The notes: generated from the letters alone by a model not told the origin. A stretch of DNA of 60,250 nucleotides from Bifidobacterium breve (GCA_945861935.1 CAMAVU010000004.1:1-60250), one strand, 5' to 3'. Shown: positions 8,601-16,580, numbered from the stretch's first letter. Made by a program: numbers and translations.

Positions 8601-10290
8601 GCATTGCCCCGAGGATGATCGGCATACGCAACTCGCAGCGCAGCGGCGGCTCGGGCTCGACGCCCTCGATCGGCGGCCTGCGTCCCAGCACGACGCGCGT
8701 GGAGAAGTGCTCGACCTCGCGCTCGCGGTCGATGGCCGGGTTCGTGACGACGGCCACGGTCTCCTGAAGGAAGTCCGACAGAGGGAGGGGCAGGGGGGCG
8801 AGCGGGCCCAGCGGGCCGTCCCAGCCCAAGGAGCCGATGGGCTCGGCGCCGCGGTCGGCGTGGAACTGCACCTGTTGCTTGTCGCCGTCGATCCATCCCG
8901 CCGCCGCCAGAAGGTTCGTGAGAGGGACGTCGGCGACCTCCCTCGAGGACCCGGTCCGGTCGGAGCCGATGGGCTCGAGGCCCCCGGCCAGCCGCGCTCG
9001 TGCCTCCCGGTGCGGTAGCCCGCCGCGGGCGCTCGCGCGCGCGAGCACCTCGCGCTGCACCTCCGGATACGAGAGGACCACGGGCACACCGTCCGCGCCG
9101 GTGAACAGGGCGATCTTCTCGCCGGGGGCGAGGGGGCGCGGGTCCCTCGTGAGCTCGTGAACGGGGACGATGCCGGGTTCGGACGAGGCCACATAGAGGT
9201 CGGCGGTTTCGACCCACCACAGCGGGCGGAGGCCCAGGGCATCCACCGAGAAGACCATCTCGTCACCGGCACGGGCCGCGAGGGCGACGGGACCCTGGGC
9301 GTACGGCCCCCAGGCCTCGCGGTAGTGCACGTAGAGATCTTGCAGGTCGGCGGGGAGGCGGTGCACTTCGCCCAGGATTGGCGGGAAGGCGAACTCGACA
9401 GCCTCGACGAGGGAGAGTTGCTTCTCGAAGATGAGGCCCTCCAGCAGGCGGTTCAGGTCCTGCGAGTCGGACCCGTCCCGAGTGACAGGCAGGCCGAGCT
9501 GGCGGCACTGCTCGCGCAGTTGCGCGATGGTGTTGATCTCCCCGTTGTGGCCGAGGATGGCGAATGGCTGCACGCGACTGAACGTCGGGTACGTGTTGGT
9601 GGAATACCGGTTGTGTGCGATCACCCTCGACGCCCCGAACGACGGGTCCGCAAGTTCGGGGAAGAAGGCCGGCAGCACGGTGGGCTGGCCCAGCACCTTG
9701 TACACGCAGTCGTTGGCCGAGAATGACGCCACGTGGCACGTGAGGTCCCGCTCGATCGCCACCATCGCGCGGTAGCACTCGCGGGATGCGGTCGCGGCGT
9801 CGGCGGCGAGCAGGGCGAGCTGCCAGAACACCGGCGGGTTCTCGGCGGCCCGGGGCCCCAGCGCCGAGCGGTCGATGTCACCCTCCCGGCTGATCAGCAC
9901 CTCGAATCCGTGGATGCGGGCGATGTCAATGAGACGCGGCAGCTCGGCGTCGGCCTCGGCGGCTCCTTCGAAGAAGACATGCGCGAGGGCGAAGCGGGGG
10001 TCATCCGCGAGTGCCGGGTCCAGTCCCTCTCCGCCGAGGCGTGTGGCCCACAGCGGCCGGGGGATGTCCAACTGGAGGCCGGAACCGTCGCCCTCCCCGT
10101 CCACACTGCCGGCGCGGTGCACCATCATCTCGAGCGCGAGCAGGGCCCGGTCGATGACGTCGCGCCTGCGCTCCCCGCTGCGGGTGGCGAAGGCCGCCAG
10201 AGCACAGGCGTCGTGCTCCACCAGCTCAGGGAGGCCGGGTGGAGGGGTCGTCGCAAACGGCGCAGGCGTCGTCGTCAAATGGGGCCTCAT
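5662..10290 (-). CDS. gltB: Glutamate synthase, large (alpha) subunit
   Basis: Converts glutamine and 2-oxoglutarate to two glutamates. 1542 residues, full length for the bacterial alpha subunit. The class II amidotransferase domain begins at C29 (HDAC), so a 28-residue propeptide must be removed to expose the catalytic cysteine. The central FMN synthase domain contains GEGGEIRDMYGKYP, GAKPGEGGHLPG and SPSNNHDLYSIEDL. The 3Fe-4S motif is C-X5-C-X4-C (CTICRGCQLDTC) with one extra cysteine inside. The C-terminal GXGXG beta-helix domain ends the protein. ATG 10290 is used; GTG 10308 is possible. The electron-supplying small subunit GltD is not adjacent. The gene leads the unit containing egtB/egtD. 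Confidence 0.95.
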   Translation of the reverse strand: MRPHLTTTPAPFATTPPPGLPELVEHDACALAAFATRSGERRRDVIDRALLALEMMVHRAGSVDGEGDGSGLQLDIPRPLWATRLGGEGLDPALADDPRFALAHVFFEGAAEADAELPRLIDIARIHGFEVLISREGDIDRSALGPRAAENPPVFWQLALLAADAATASRECYRAMVAIERDLTCHVASFSANDCVYKVLGQPTVLPAFFPELADPSFGASRVIAHNRYSTNTYPTFSRVQPFAILGHNGEINTIAQLREQCRQLGLPVTRDGSDSQDLNRLLEGLIFEKQLSLVEAVEFAFPPILGEVHRLPADLQDLYVHYREAWGPYAQGPVALAARAGDEMVFSVDALGLRPLWWVETADLYVASSEPGIVPVHELTRDPRPLAPGEKIALFTGADGVPVVLSYPEVQREVLARASARGGLPHREARARLAGGLEPIGSDRTGSSREVADVPLTNLLAAAGWIDGDKQQVQFHADRGAEPIGSLGWDGPLGPLAPLPLPLSDFLQETVAVVTNPAIDREREVEHFSTRVVLGRRPPIEGVEPEPPLRCELRMPIILGAMRPGVQVSLPELRRVAAGQGVAVMEDVEAAWGDCYVQLPLYFETRYSTREHIASLCDAAVDAVTAGAEIVVLEDRLATTEQRVTDPHLAVAAVDKALREQHGDDGVALRRRVSIVLKAAGIRNVHDVVVALGFGANAICPYAMVEQAIEGSPEPEAAAGRLMEGLQKGIEKVISTLGIHEIRGYGRLVSAIGIAPEVLDILGIPGFCASDGRGLDLARLDVLAERGRLIRAGEEDAGKTKLPRMYPKVWKALARVATSERGYDEFAEACQALEDDHPVALRHAMGIQLAPEGERIPVERVSSRVGEHTLPFLISSMSFGSQGEVAFRAYAEAAFRADMLSMNGEGGEIRDMYGKYPKHRGVQIASGRFGVSSLLMNACEWIEIKIGQGAKPGEGGHLPGSKVTEAIAAARNATVGSDLISPSNNHDLYSIEDLAQLIDEMKTANPYAKVIVKVPVVPGIGTIAVGIAKAGADVVTLSGFDGGTGAARLHALRRTGLPCEIGTVLAHHALIEAGIRDRVEIWADGGLRTAADAIKLTCLGANRLGFGTAAMVAIGCTICRGCQLDTCHVGIATQLDEEEARHRGLKRFVPRVHEDAVVSLVRYFTEMGHAMRRIAGDMGVENVQDLLGQADRLVQVSHHSVMDLDGLLTPTCTRVYGAPEEGERYFRPFTPPPPHRAPDAAQQALESATVLSVEESDISARDRNLGTDLAGVIARARTGLRTAEALSARVAQTMPEGSGGTLMDLQFTHGAATGSGLGAFNVEGVRVRVSGGAQDGVGKCSLGGEIQVLKARTASGEWIGGHVGKSFAYGAQRGLFLIQGNADARAGIRLSGADMVLGGLPDRPIDDHIGTLGARANCKGFAFEYMTSGRVVVLGDPGPWLCSGMTGGVVYVRQNPDWNLDEAAIRRRLSKAAKVSLVAVEPGNEDALNVIELLTSYRDALAESGQGAAAAGLGALIEAPEDHFLAIHPVTQQADPNISTE

Positions 10291-10432
10291 AGGTGGAGTT
10301 GATCGCACCGACGCGGGACCGGGCGTCGGCCAGCCGAACGGGTAGTGAAGCCGCCCGGACCCCCCCTGTCAACGGGCTGGATGCACGAGGCGGTGGGGGA
10401 CAGTCGGCACCCGTATCCCCGCCACGTGCCGG

Positions 10433-10438
10433 TAGCAT
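10433..10438 (+). promoter_or_regulatory. -10 hexamer TAGCAT of rhomboid gene
   Basis: TAGCAT followed by 8 bases and the GTG at 10447: leaderless arrangement, no ribosome binding site in between. Confidence 0.4.
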
Positions 10439-10446
10439 CGCCGCGC

Positions 10447-11301
10447 GTGACGGACGAGCCCCGCGACCCCGTGAGTGTCGAGCCCCGGTGCCGCTGGCAT
10501 CCGGATCGCGAGACGCTCCTGTCGTGCTCCTCCTGCGGCACGCCGATGTGCCCCGATTGCGCCCACACGGCCGCGGTCGGGATCAAGTGCCGCGAGTGTG
10601 CAGGCCTCTCCAGCGCCCCCCGCACCCGACGGCCCGACCTCGCCCTGCGCACGGGTGGTGCCTCGCTGACAGTGGGGATCATCGGGCTCTGCGTGGCGAT
10701 CGCCGTGATTTCCCTTGCCCAGGGCGTCACGCTCTCAGGTGCCAACACGGGCATCTCGCTCGATCTCGGGCTGTACGGGCCCTTCGTGCAGGACGGCCAG
10801 TGGTACCGCATCCTCACGTCGGGATTCGTCCACGCCGGAATCATCCACCTCCTCTTCGACATGATCGTGCTCTGGTGGCTCGGCGGCGCGCTGGAGCGTT
10901 ACGCGGGCTCGTTGCGGTTCGGGGCGATCTACCTGGCCAGCCTCGTCTGGGGCGCGGCGGGGGCTTTGCTCCTCGCGCCGGATGCGCTCACCGTGGGCGC
11001 ATCGGGAGGGGTCTACGGCCTCATGGCAGCGCTGCTGGTGCTTGAGCGCCAGCAGGGGATCGCACTCCTCGGGTCGGGTGTGGGCATCTTCCTCCTGCTC
11101 AATCTGGCGATCACCTTCGTCATCCCGGGCATCTCGATCGGGGGCCACCTCGGGGGGCTTGCCGGCGGCCTGCTCGCGGCCCTGGTCCTGTCGGGATTCG
11201 GGCGCGGGCACATGGCACACGGCCGTCTGGCGCCGGCGATCGTGGCGGGGATGACTGCGGTGATCGTGGGAGGGGTGGCCATGGCGGTGCTGGTGGCCTG
11301 A
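10447..11301 (+). CDS. Rhomboid family intramembrane serine protease with N-terminal zinc finger
   Basis: A 284-residue polytopic membrane protease. Residues ~15-55 form a B-box-like zinc finger (CRWH, then CSSCGTPMCPDC, then CREC). After a first membrane helix comes the rhomboid core: luminal segment with WYR, HAGIIHLLFDM and WLGGALE, catalytic serine in GASGGVYGL, and catalytic histidine in GGHLGG. The zinc finger fused to rhomboid is common in actinobacteria and probably faces the cytoplasm. The substrate is unknown. GTG 10447 is chosen because the zinc finger starts 14 residues later and a -10 hexamer sits 8 bp upstream; an open frame extends further upstream without homology. Confidence 0.88.
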   Translation: MTDEPRDPVSVEPRCRWHPDRETLLSCSSCGTPMCPDCAHTAAVGIKCRECAGLSSAPRTRRPDLALRTGGASLTVGIIGLCVAIAVISLAQGVTLSGANTGISLDLGLYGPFVQDGQWYRILTSGFVHAGIIHLLFDMIVLWWLGGALERYAGSLRFGAIYLASLVWGAAGALLLAPDALTVGASGGVYGLMAALLVLERQQGIALLGSGVGIFLLLNLAITFVIPGISIGGHLGGLAGGLLAALVLSGFGRGHMAHGRLAPAIVAGMTAVIVGGVAMAVLVA

Positions 11302-11332
11302 TGGGGGCCCGCCCGGCGCGTACCTGCCGGGG

Positions 11333-12376
11333 TCAGATGCCGGTGGCGAGCAGGACGTGGGCCTGCTCGATGAGTGCCGCCGTGAGTGCGACCGCCGCAT
11401 CGATATCGGTGGGGTGGCAGGCCTCGACGCTTGAGTGCACGTAGCGCGTGGGGATCGAGATGCACCCTGCGATCGCGCCACCACCCGCCATCTGCAGGCT
11501 GGCGGTGTCGGTGCCGCCCTTGTCCGACACATGCAACTGGTACGGGATGCCGCGCGCGCCGGCCAGATCCACAAGCAGGTCCACCAGCCCGCGGTGCCCG
11601 ATCGCGCTTGCGTCCATCACGCGGATGGCGACGCCCTCGCCGAGCCGGGTGGACGGGCCGCTGGCGGGCGTGCCGGGCCCGTCGTCCGCGGGGCAGGTGT
11701 CAATCGCCACGGCGATGTCGGGGGCGATGCGGTGTGCGGCCGTGCGGGCCCCGCGCAGGCCGACCTCCTCCTGCGCCGTGGCGGTGGCATGCACCTCCAT
11801 GCGCGACGGACCGGCCGCGGCCAGAGCCTGCAGCATCACGTAGATGCCCACGCGATCGTCGAGCGCCTTGCCCGTGATGAGGTCCCCGATCTGCGCGAGG
11901 TCCCGGACCCGGGTGGCGACGTCACCCTTGCGCACCATCTCACGCGCCCGGTCGGGCGCGAGCCCCAGGTCGATCGTGAGGTCCTGCATCGTGGGAGCCT
12001 TCCCCTGGGCGACTTCGTCGAGGAGGTGGACCGGGGTCGTGCCGATGACCCCGAGCAGGTCCTCGCGCCCGTGCACGAGAATCCGCTGGCCCACCAGCGT
12101 GCGGGCGTCCCAACCGCCGAGGGGGATGAACGACGCGAACCCCCGGTCGTCCACGTGCGTGATCATCAGCCCGATCTCGTCCATGTGTGCGGCGAGCATC
12201 AGGCGGCCCACCGCATCGCCCGGAGCAGCGCGGACGCCATCGACGCAGCCCATCGGCAGGTCGTCCACCCGGTCGGCCGTGCGCGCCAGATGCGTGCGGA
12301 CGACGCTCCGGACCCGCTCTTCCGCACCGGGAGGCCCGGACACCTCGGCCAGTTCGCGGAGCAGCGCGATGTCCAT
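11333..12376 (-). CDS. M42 family metallo-aminopeptidase
   Basis: A 347-residue cytoplasmic peptidase of the FrvX/PepA-type M42 family, which forms large tetrahedral complexes and removes N-terminal residues from peptides. The two-metal site is visible: HMDEIG, KALDDRVG (bridging aspartate), catalytic EEVGLRGA, a later aspartate (AIDTCP), and the last histidine near RYVHSS. ATG 12376 shares one base with the stop of the upstream membrane-protein gene (TGATG), so the two are coupled. Confidence 0.9.
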   Translation of the reverse strand: MDIALLRELAEVSGPPGAEERVRSVVRTHLARTADRVDDLPMGCVDGVRAAPGDAVGRLMLAAHMDEIGLMITHVDDRGFASFIPLGGWDARTLVGQRILVHGREDLLGVIGTTPVHLLDEVAQGKAPTMQDLTIDLGLAPDRAREMVRKGDVATRVRDLAQIGDLITGKALDDRVGIYVMLQALAAAGPSRMEVHATATAQEEVGLRGARTAAHRIAPDIAVAIDTCPADDGPGTPASGPSTRLGEGVAIRVMDASAIGHRGLVDLLVDLAGARGIPYQLHVSDKGGTDTASLQMAGGGAIAGCISIPTRYVHSSVEACHPTDIDAAVALTAALIEQAHVLLATGI

Positions 12377-12771
12377 CAGGTGCTTGCGCCCGCGGGCTCG
12401 TCCTTGAACGGGTCGCGGATGGCCCACAGGGCCATGTTCGCGGCGATGAGCGTGACGATCCCGGGGATCAGCCAGATGCCTCCGCAGGCGAGGAAGCCCC
12501 CGCAGGCACCGATGTAGAGCAGCGTGCTGCCGAGCGCCGGGGACCGGCGTACCACGATGGCCCCCCCGATGGTGATGAGGGCCATGAGGACCGCCACGGC
12601 GCCTGCCCCGCCGCCGGTGCGGTAGTCGAACGAGTAGAAGGCCCCCCCGAGCGAGAACGTGTCCAGAGCCACGAATGCGGCGACGACGGCGACGATCGCC
12701 CCGAGGCCCCCGACCACGGCGCAGACGAGCGGCAGCCGCCCCTGCAGCGAAGCGATGCGTGACGTGCTCAT
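12376..12771 (-). CDS. Small integral membrane protein, unknown function
   Basis: 131 residues with about four hydrophobic helices (LVCAVVGGLGAIVAVVAAF; AVLMALITIGGAIVV; a glycine-rich GACGGFLACGG segment; IPGIVTLIAANMALW) and a short charged tail. I do not recognise a family with a defined role. ATG 12771 overlaps the oxidoreductase stop (ATGA), and its own stop abuts the M42 peptidase start, so it belongs to a three-gene leftward operon. Confidence 0.75.
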   Translation of the reverse strand: MSTSRIASLQGRLPLVCAVVGGLGAIVAVVAAFVALDTFSLGGAFYSFDYRTGGGAGAVAVLMALITIGGAIVVRRSPALGSTLLYIGACGGFLACGGIWLIPGIVTLIAANMALWAIRDPFKDEPAGAST

Positions 12772-13775
12772 CCGCAATCCAGGACGAGTTTGCCGAAGTG
12801 CAGTCCGGCCTCCTCGCGCTCGTGGGCGGCGGCGGCATCAGCGAGCGGGCGCACGCTGTCGATGACGGGGACCCACGACTGGGTATCCACGGCCTCCAGC
12901 AGTTGCCGGAACTCGGCGGGGCTGCCCATCGTGGTACCCAGCAGGGACACCTGCCCCATCGTGACGGGTCGCACCATCATCTCGACCTTGCCGCCGCCCG
13001 TGCCGCCGAATACGACCACCCGTCCGCCGGGGGCACAGGCATCGATGCTCCCGGCCCAGGTGGATCCGACCGAATCCACCACCACGTCCACGCCCCCCCC
13101 GATGACCTCTTTCACGGCCGCGGGCCAGTCATCGCCGGCGGTCCGGTAGTTGATGCCCGCATCGGCACCGAGCGCCGCTGCCCTCTCCAACTTCTCGTCC
13201 GAGGAGGAGGTGACCACCACACGGCATCCGGCGGCCTTGGCGATGTGCAGTGCGAACGTCGCGACCCCTCCGCCAATGCCCAGAACGAGCACGGTCTCGC
13301 CGGGGTGCATCCGGGCCCGGGTGCTCAGGGCGCGCCAGGCGGTGAGGCCGGCCAGCGGGAGCGCCGCGGCCTCGTGCCACGACAGCCGCGCCGGCCGGGG
13401 GAAGACGTTCGCGGCCGGGATCACGATCTGCTCGGCATACGTGCCCTGGTCGGGCCCCCCGAGGATCCGGAACCCCGGCCCGGGGGCGCGCTGGTCGTCA
13501 CCCCATGCCAGCGACGGCAGGATCACGACCTCGTCGCCCTCGGACACCCCGGTCACGCCCTGGCCGACCGCGCTGACGATCCCGGCGCCGTCCGAGCCCG
13601 GGGTGAGCGGGAGCGGAACTTTGGCCACGCCCTTGCGCACGAACACATCCCGCCGGTTCAGCGCGGCTGCCCGGAGCGTGACCACGACCTCACCGGGACC
13701 CGGCACGGGATCGGGGACCTGCTCGAGAATCAGGACCTCGGGGCCACCGGGCTCGCTCATCCGGATTGCCTGCAT
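12768..13775 (-). CDS. Medium-chain dehydrogenase/reductase, quinone oxidoreductase-like
   Basis: 335 residues of the MDR superfamily: N-terminal GroES-like domain (PGPGEVVVTLRAAALNRRD; TPGSDGAGIV) and a C-terminal Rossmann domain with the nucleotide motif VLGIGGGVATFALHIAK, then VVVDSVG. The structural-zinc cysteine cluster is absent and the residue after GSD is G, pointing to a zinc-independent NADPH quinone reductase-like enzyme. The substrate is unknown. A good ribosome binding site, GAGGAG, lies 7 bp before ATG 13775. First gene of the operon with the membrane protein and M42 peptidase. Confidence 0.85.
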   Translation of the reverse strand: MQAIRMSEPGGPEVLILEQVPDPVPGPGEVVVTLRAAALNRRDVFVRKGVAKVPLPLTPGSDGAGIVSAVGQGVTGVSEGDEVVILPSLAWGDDQRAPGPGFRILGGPDQGTYAEQIVIPAANVFPRPARLSWHEAAALPLAGLTAWRALSTRARMHPGETVLVLGIGGGVATFALHIAKAAGCRVVVTSSSDEKLERAAALGADAGINYRTAGDDWPAAVKEVIGGGVDVVVDSVGSTWAGSIDACAPGGRVVVFGGTGGGKVEMMVRPVTMGQVSLLGTTMGSPAEFRQLLEAVDTQSWVPVIDSVRPLADAAAAHEREEAGLHFGKLVLDCG

Positions 13776-13947
13776 TCATCGCTCCTCGGGCTGGCGGGTG
13801 GACGCGCGGGAGGTTACCCCGCCACCGCCGTGATCAGCCGGACGGGCGGGTGGCGGCGAGCATCGGGCCGATGGTGACCACGGTGGCCCCGCCTGCGATC
13901 TGCAGCCTGCCGGCGATGGGGGTCACCACCACCACCGCCGGGGCCGG

Positions 13948-13953
13948 TACGGT
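13948..13953 (+). promoter_or_regulatory. -10-like TACGGT before the 62-residue membrane protein
   Basis: TACGGT followed by 6 bases and the GTG at 13960. Slightly short for leaderless spacing; weak on its own but consistent with the pattern in this window. Confidence 0.25.
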
Positions 13954-13959
13954 GCGGGT

Positions 13960-14148
13960 GTGTCAACCCCCGCGCCCACGCCATCCCGCACCCTGGCGAT
14001 CGTGCTCGTCGTCCTCACGGCCCTCGCGTTCGTCGGCATTCTGGTGGGCCTCGCGATCGGGCAACTGGTCGTGTCGGGCGGCGCGGCCCTGGCGCTGGTG
14101 GTCTTGTGGTTCGTACTCCGGGTCATGCAGAAGCGGGGGAGGGACTAG
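13960..14148 (+). CDS. Two-helix membrane miniprotein, unknown
   Basis: 62 residues: a short polar N-terminus, two hydrophobic helices (about 11-34 and 37-54) with a QLVVSGG turn, and a basic tail (MQKRGRD). It is membrane-bound by composition. No known family is recognised. Its TAG stop is interlocked with the TAG of the convergent VKOR gene in one CTAG. The GTG start is preceded by a -10-like hexamer. The hydrophobic pattern and position favour a real gene, but a protein this short needs expression evidence. Confidence 0.55.
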   Translation: MSTPAPTPSRTLAIVLVVLTALAFVGILVGLAIGQLVVSGGAALALVVLWFVLRVMQKRGRD

Positions 14149-14531
14149 GTCCGGAGGTCCCCCGCGCGCACGATGCGCATGATCGCGACGGCGAGGGCGA
14201 GGAGCATCACGACCAGGCTGGCCAGACACCACGGGCAGATGGCCTCGATCAGGAACAACTCCGCGTACAGGAGCCACAGCGAGAAGAGCACACCACCCAC
14301 CGAGGTGATGAGCCCGAGGAGGCGCCCCGCGAACCCCGGGAGGAGCGCGGACGCGAGCATGACGGCGTAGGTGATGAACCCCAGGTAGGACAGCGAGATC
14401 CCGAAGATCGCGGCGTACTCCGACGCCTGTACGGCGCCGCACCCACCCCCGATGACGCAGGCGGGTGCGCCGCCGGTGAGCCGCTCCCACGACAGATAGC
14501 CCGTGATGCCCAGGCCGAGTACGGCCAGCAC
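14145..14531 (-). CDS. Vitamin K epoxide reductase (VKOR) family disulfide-bond catalyst
   Basis: A membrane oxidoreductase that reoxidises DsbA-like proteins and passes electrons to quinone. Features: YLSWERL after helix 1, the loop cysteine pair CVIGGGC, a SLSYLGFITYA helix, and the active-site CPWC before the last helix. GTG 14531 gives 128 residues but clips helix 1. A CTG at 14570 would give 141 residues with a complete helix 1 and would overlap the upstream stop as CTGA, so the true start may be this non-standard codon. It follows the DsbA-like gene in the same direction, giving an oxidative-folding module. Confidence 0.85.
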   Translation of the reverse strand: MLAVLGLGITGYLSWERLTGGAPACVIGGGCGAVQASEYAAIFGISLSYLGFITYAVMLASALLPGFAGRLLGLITSVGGVLFSLWLLYAELFLIEAICPWCLASLVVMLLALAVAIMRIVRAGDLRT

Positions 14532-14566
14532 GCCGTGCAGGACACGCAGGCGGCCCGCCGTGGGGA

Positions 14567-15259
14567 TCAGCGCACCGCCTCGATCGCAGCCAGGATCTTC
14601 GCCAACTCCGACGCACCCGTGATGATCTCCGTGCCTCCGGGACCGTGGATCACGAAGGTCGGGGTGGCGGTCACGCCAGCCGCGACCGCCCGGTCGCTGG
14701 TCGCGAAGAGTGCGGTGCCGACGGCCGTGCCCGTGCGGGCGGTGTCCCACGTGGCCACATCGAGGCCGGGCGTCTCCGCGGCGAACGCGCGGAGCACATC
14801 GTCGGTGACCCACCCGGAGTTCTCCTTGCCCTGATTGGCGTAGAGGATCTCGGTGTATGTGAAGGCCAGATCCTGCTCTGCCGCCGCCGCGATGGCGATC
14901 GAGGCCGTGGACGAGTCGGACCCGAGGAACGTGAGGGGTTCGATGATGAGGCGCGCGGTGCCCGCCGTGACGGGGCCCGTGATGATGCCGGGGATGGTCG
15001 TCTCGCTGGCCGTCTGGCACACGGGGCACTGAGGATCAATGAACTCGCGCACGGTGACGGGGGCGTCTGCCTCGCCGATCGCGAAGCCCGACTGCGGGAT
15101 GCCCTTGCCCAGGGCGACGGCAGCCGCCACTCCCTTGACCTCCGAGGCGGATACCTCGCTCCCGGAGTCGCCGCCCGAGACGCTGACGACGATGAGGGCC
15201 ACCACGATGGCCACCACCGCGACAACGGCTCCTCCGGTCAACCAGCCTTTGCGTGACAC
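14567..15259 (-). CDS. DsbA-like thioredoxin-fold protein, membrane-anchored
   Basis: 230 residues. An N-terminal helix (GAVVAVVAIVVALIVV) anchors it with the catalytic part outside. Thioredoxin fold: VTVREFIDPQCPVCQT, active site CPVC, and the cis-proline loop TPTFVI. It oxidises secreted proteins and is probably recharged by the VKOR encoded immediately downstream. GTG 15259 has GAGGAG 7-8 bp upstream. Confidence 0.88.
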   Translation of the reverse strand: MSRKGWLTGGAVVAVVAIVVALIVVSVSGGDSGSEVSASEVKGVAAAVALGKGIPQSGFAIGEADAPVTVREFIDPQCPVCQTASETTIPGIITGPVTAGTARLIIEPLTFLGSDSSTASIAIAAAAEQDLAFTYTEILYANQGKENSGWVTDDVLRAFAAETPGLDVATWDTARTGTAVGTALFATSDRAVAAGVTATPTFVIHGPGGTEIITGASELAKILAAIEAVR

Positions 15260-15322
15260 GTGCGCGCTCCTCGGAGTGGGTTCACGGCCCCGCCAGACGG
15301 GACCGGGGAATCATCTCATGCA

Positions 15323-15850
15323 TCAGGCGACGTCAAGTCCCATCTGGTCGCCGGGGCGTGACCCATCCATCGGCGGGGTGGTTGCCTCGGCCGTGATGGC
15401 GGCGTCCTGGGCCAGTTGGTCGGCCCGCTCGTTGAGTTCATGCCCCGCGTGGCCCCGCACGAGGCGCGGCGCCACACCCTCGTGGCGCGCCATCCCCGCG
15501 ATCAGCCGTTCCCAGAGGTCGCGGTTCGCGACGGGCTTCCGTCCCGCCGTCTTCCATCCCCGCCCCTGCCATGCGCCCAGCCAGTCGTCGGTAATCGCCT
15601 TCGCGAGGTAGGTCGAGTCGGTGACGAGGTCCACGGTCGAGCCCGCGGGTGCCGCGGCCAGGCCTTCGATCGCGGCCATGAGTTCCATCCGGTTGTTCGT
15701 GCTCGGTACCTCGGCCCCGGTGACCACCATCTCGGAGCCGTCGGGGGCGATGATGATCGCGGCCCACCCACCGCGGGCGCTCTGGGTGCCATTGCCGGAG
15801 CAGGCGCCATCCGTGACGACGGTGACCGGGTGCTGGTGGCGGTGGGGCAT
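15323..15850 (-). CDS. rnhA: Ribonuclease HI
   Basis: Cleaves the RNA strand of RNA-DNA hybrids (primer and R-loop removal). 175 residues with the four acidic catalytic residues in order: TDGACSGNG, RMELMA, VTDSTYL and NERADQLA, plus the handle-region WQGRGWK and the GHAGHE loop histidine. ATG 15850 is preceded by TATCCT at 8 bp, the leaderless arrangement. The C-terminal ~20 residues after AQDAA are extra. Divergent from the prepilin peptidase. Confidence 0.92.
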   Translation of the reverse strand: MPHRHQHPVTVVTDGACSGNGTQSARGGWAAIIIAPDGSEMVVTGAEVPSTNNRMELMAAIEGLAAAPAGSTVDLVTDSTYLAKAITDDWLGAWQGRGWKTAGRKPVANRDLWERLIAGMARHEGVAPRLVRGHAGHELNERADQLAQDAAITAEATTPPMDGSRPGDQMGLDVA

Positions 15851-15858
15851 CCCTGCGC

Positions 15859-15864
15859 AGGATA
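15859..15864 (-). promoter_or_regulatory. -10 hexamer TATCCT of rnhA
   Basis: TATCCT on the minus strand, 8 bases before the ATG at 15850; leaderless spacing. Confidence 0.4.
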
Positions 15865-15913
15865 GACGTGGCCCCCGACCCACTCCGGGGCACCTGCGCG
15901 CGGAGACGGCCCC

Positions 15914-15919
15914 TAACGT
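15914..15919 (+). promoter_or_regulatory. -10 hexamer TAACGT of prepilin peptidase gene
   Basis: TAACGT, 7 bases before ATG 15927; leaderless spacing, no ribosome binding site between. Confidence 0.35.
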
Positions 15920-15926
15920 CGCGCGC

Positions 15927-16370
15927 ATGCCGTTGCTGGTGCTCCTCGTCGCCCTCATCCCGATCGTCATCAGCGACCTGCGTCGCCGCATCATCCCCGA
16001 CGTCGTGGTGGTCCCTGCATCCATCGTCGCCATCGCAGCCGGGATCGCGAGCGGGCGCGGCCCGTGGTGGCACCCCATCGGATCGGCACTGCTGGTGGGC
16101 GGGGCTCTTCTGGGCCCGGCGCTGGTCCGCCCGGACGGGCTCGGGATGGGAGACGTCAAGGTGGCCGCGCTCATGGGCGCCGCTCTTGGTGCGGTCCCAG
16201 GGCTGCTGGCACTCCTCGCAGGCCTGCTTGTCGCAGCAGGGTGGGGCCTGGCGATGGCAGTCGCGCGGCACGTGCGCCCGGCGTCCATTGCGCTGCCGCT
16301 CGCCCCGTTTCTGGCGGCGGGTGTGGTGGCCGTCGTTCTTCCGATGGCCCTCGTGCATTCGGCGTGGTGA
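15927..16370 (+). CDS. A24 prepilin peptidase, minimal (protease domain only)
   Basis: 147 residues, all membrane helices, with the two catalytic aspartate motifs of A24 aspartic proteases: ISDLRRRIIPD and GMGDVK. These cleave type IV prepilin-like leader peptides at the inner face of the membrane. The N-terminal methyltransferase domain with its CxxC zinc pairs found in PilD is missing, as in archaeal/TadV-type enzymes. No pilin or Tad gene lies in the window, so the substrate is elsewhere in the genome. Confidence 0.82.
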   Translation: MPLLVLLVALIPIVISDLRRRIIPDVVVVPASIVAIAAGIASGRGPWWHPIGSALLVGGALLGPALVRPDGLGMGDVKVAALMGAALGAVPGLLALLAGLLVAAGWGLAMAVARHVRPASIALPLAPFLAAGVVAVVLPMALVHSAW

Positions 16371-16565
16371 GTAGTCGTGCGTGGCACGCATGCGCGCGGG
16401 GCACTGCATGGGCTGCCGCCCGGCAACCACCACGTCCCGATCGTACGGGCAGTGGCGTGGGACGCCTGTGCGCACCTCCCCGGGCTTCCGCGGGCCCGGT
16501 CGGGGCGGGTCGGGTGGCAGGACGAGGTGGCGCGACCTCGCAGCGGTGCACCCTGCGGGGGCCGG

Positions 16566-16571
16566 TATGCT
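16566..16571 (+). promoter_or_regulatory. -10 hexamer TATGCT of aroC operon
   Basis: GGTATGCT, 9 bases before the aroC ATG in the 210-bp gap after the prepilin peptidase gene. It probably drives the whole aroC-to-nusB operon with a leaderless or nearly leaderless mRNA. The same octamer occurs upstream of pyrG. Confidence 0.4.
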
Positions 16572-16580
16572 CCTCGCCGG

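Noticed and set aside
10392-10426. GGGGGACAGTCGG near the rhomboid gene as a second copy of the 3222-3291 palindrome
   Set aside because: Only the first ~9 bases agree and there is no inverted partner arm.
16377-16580. Upstream extension of aroC, or the missing CxxC methylase part of the prepilin peptidase
   Set aside because: The extension shows no chorismate synthase homology and no zinc-pair pattern like PilD; the region is treated as non-coding with the aroC promoter.
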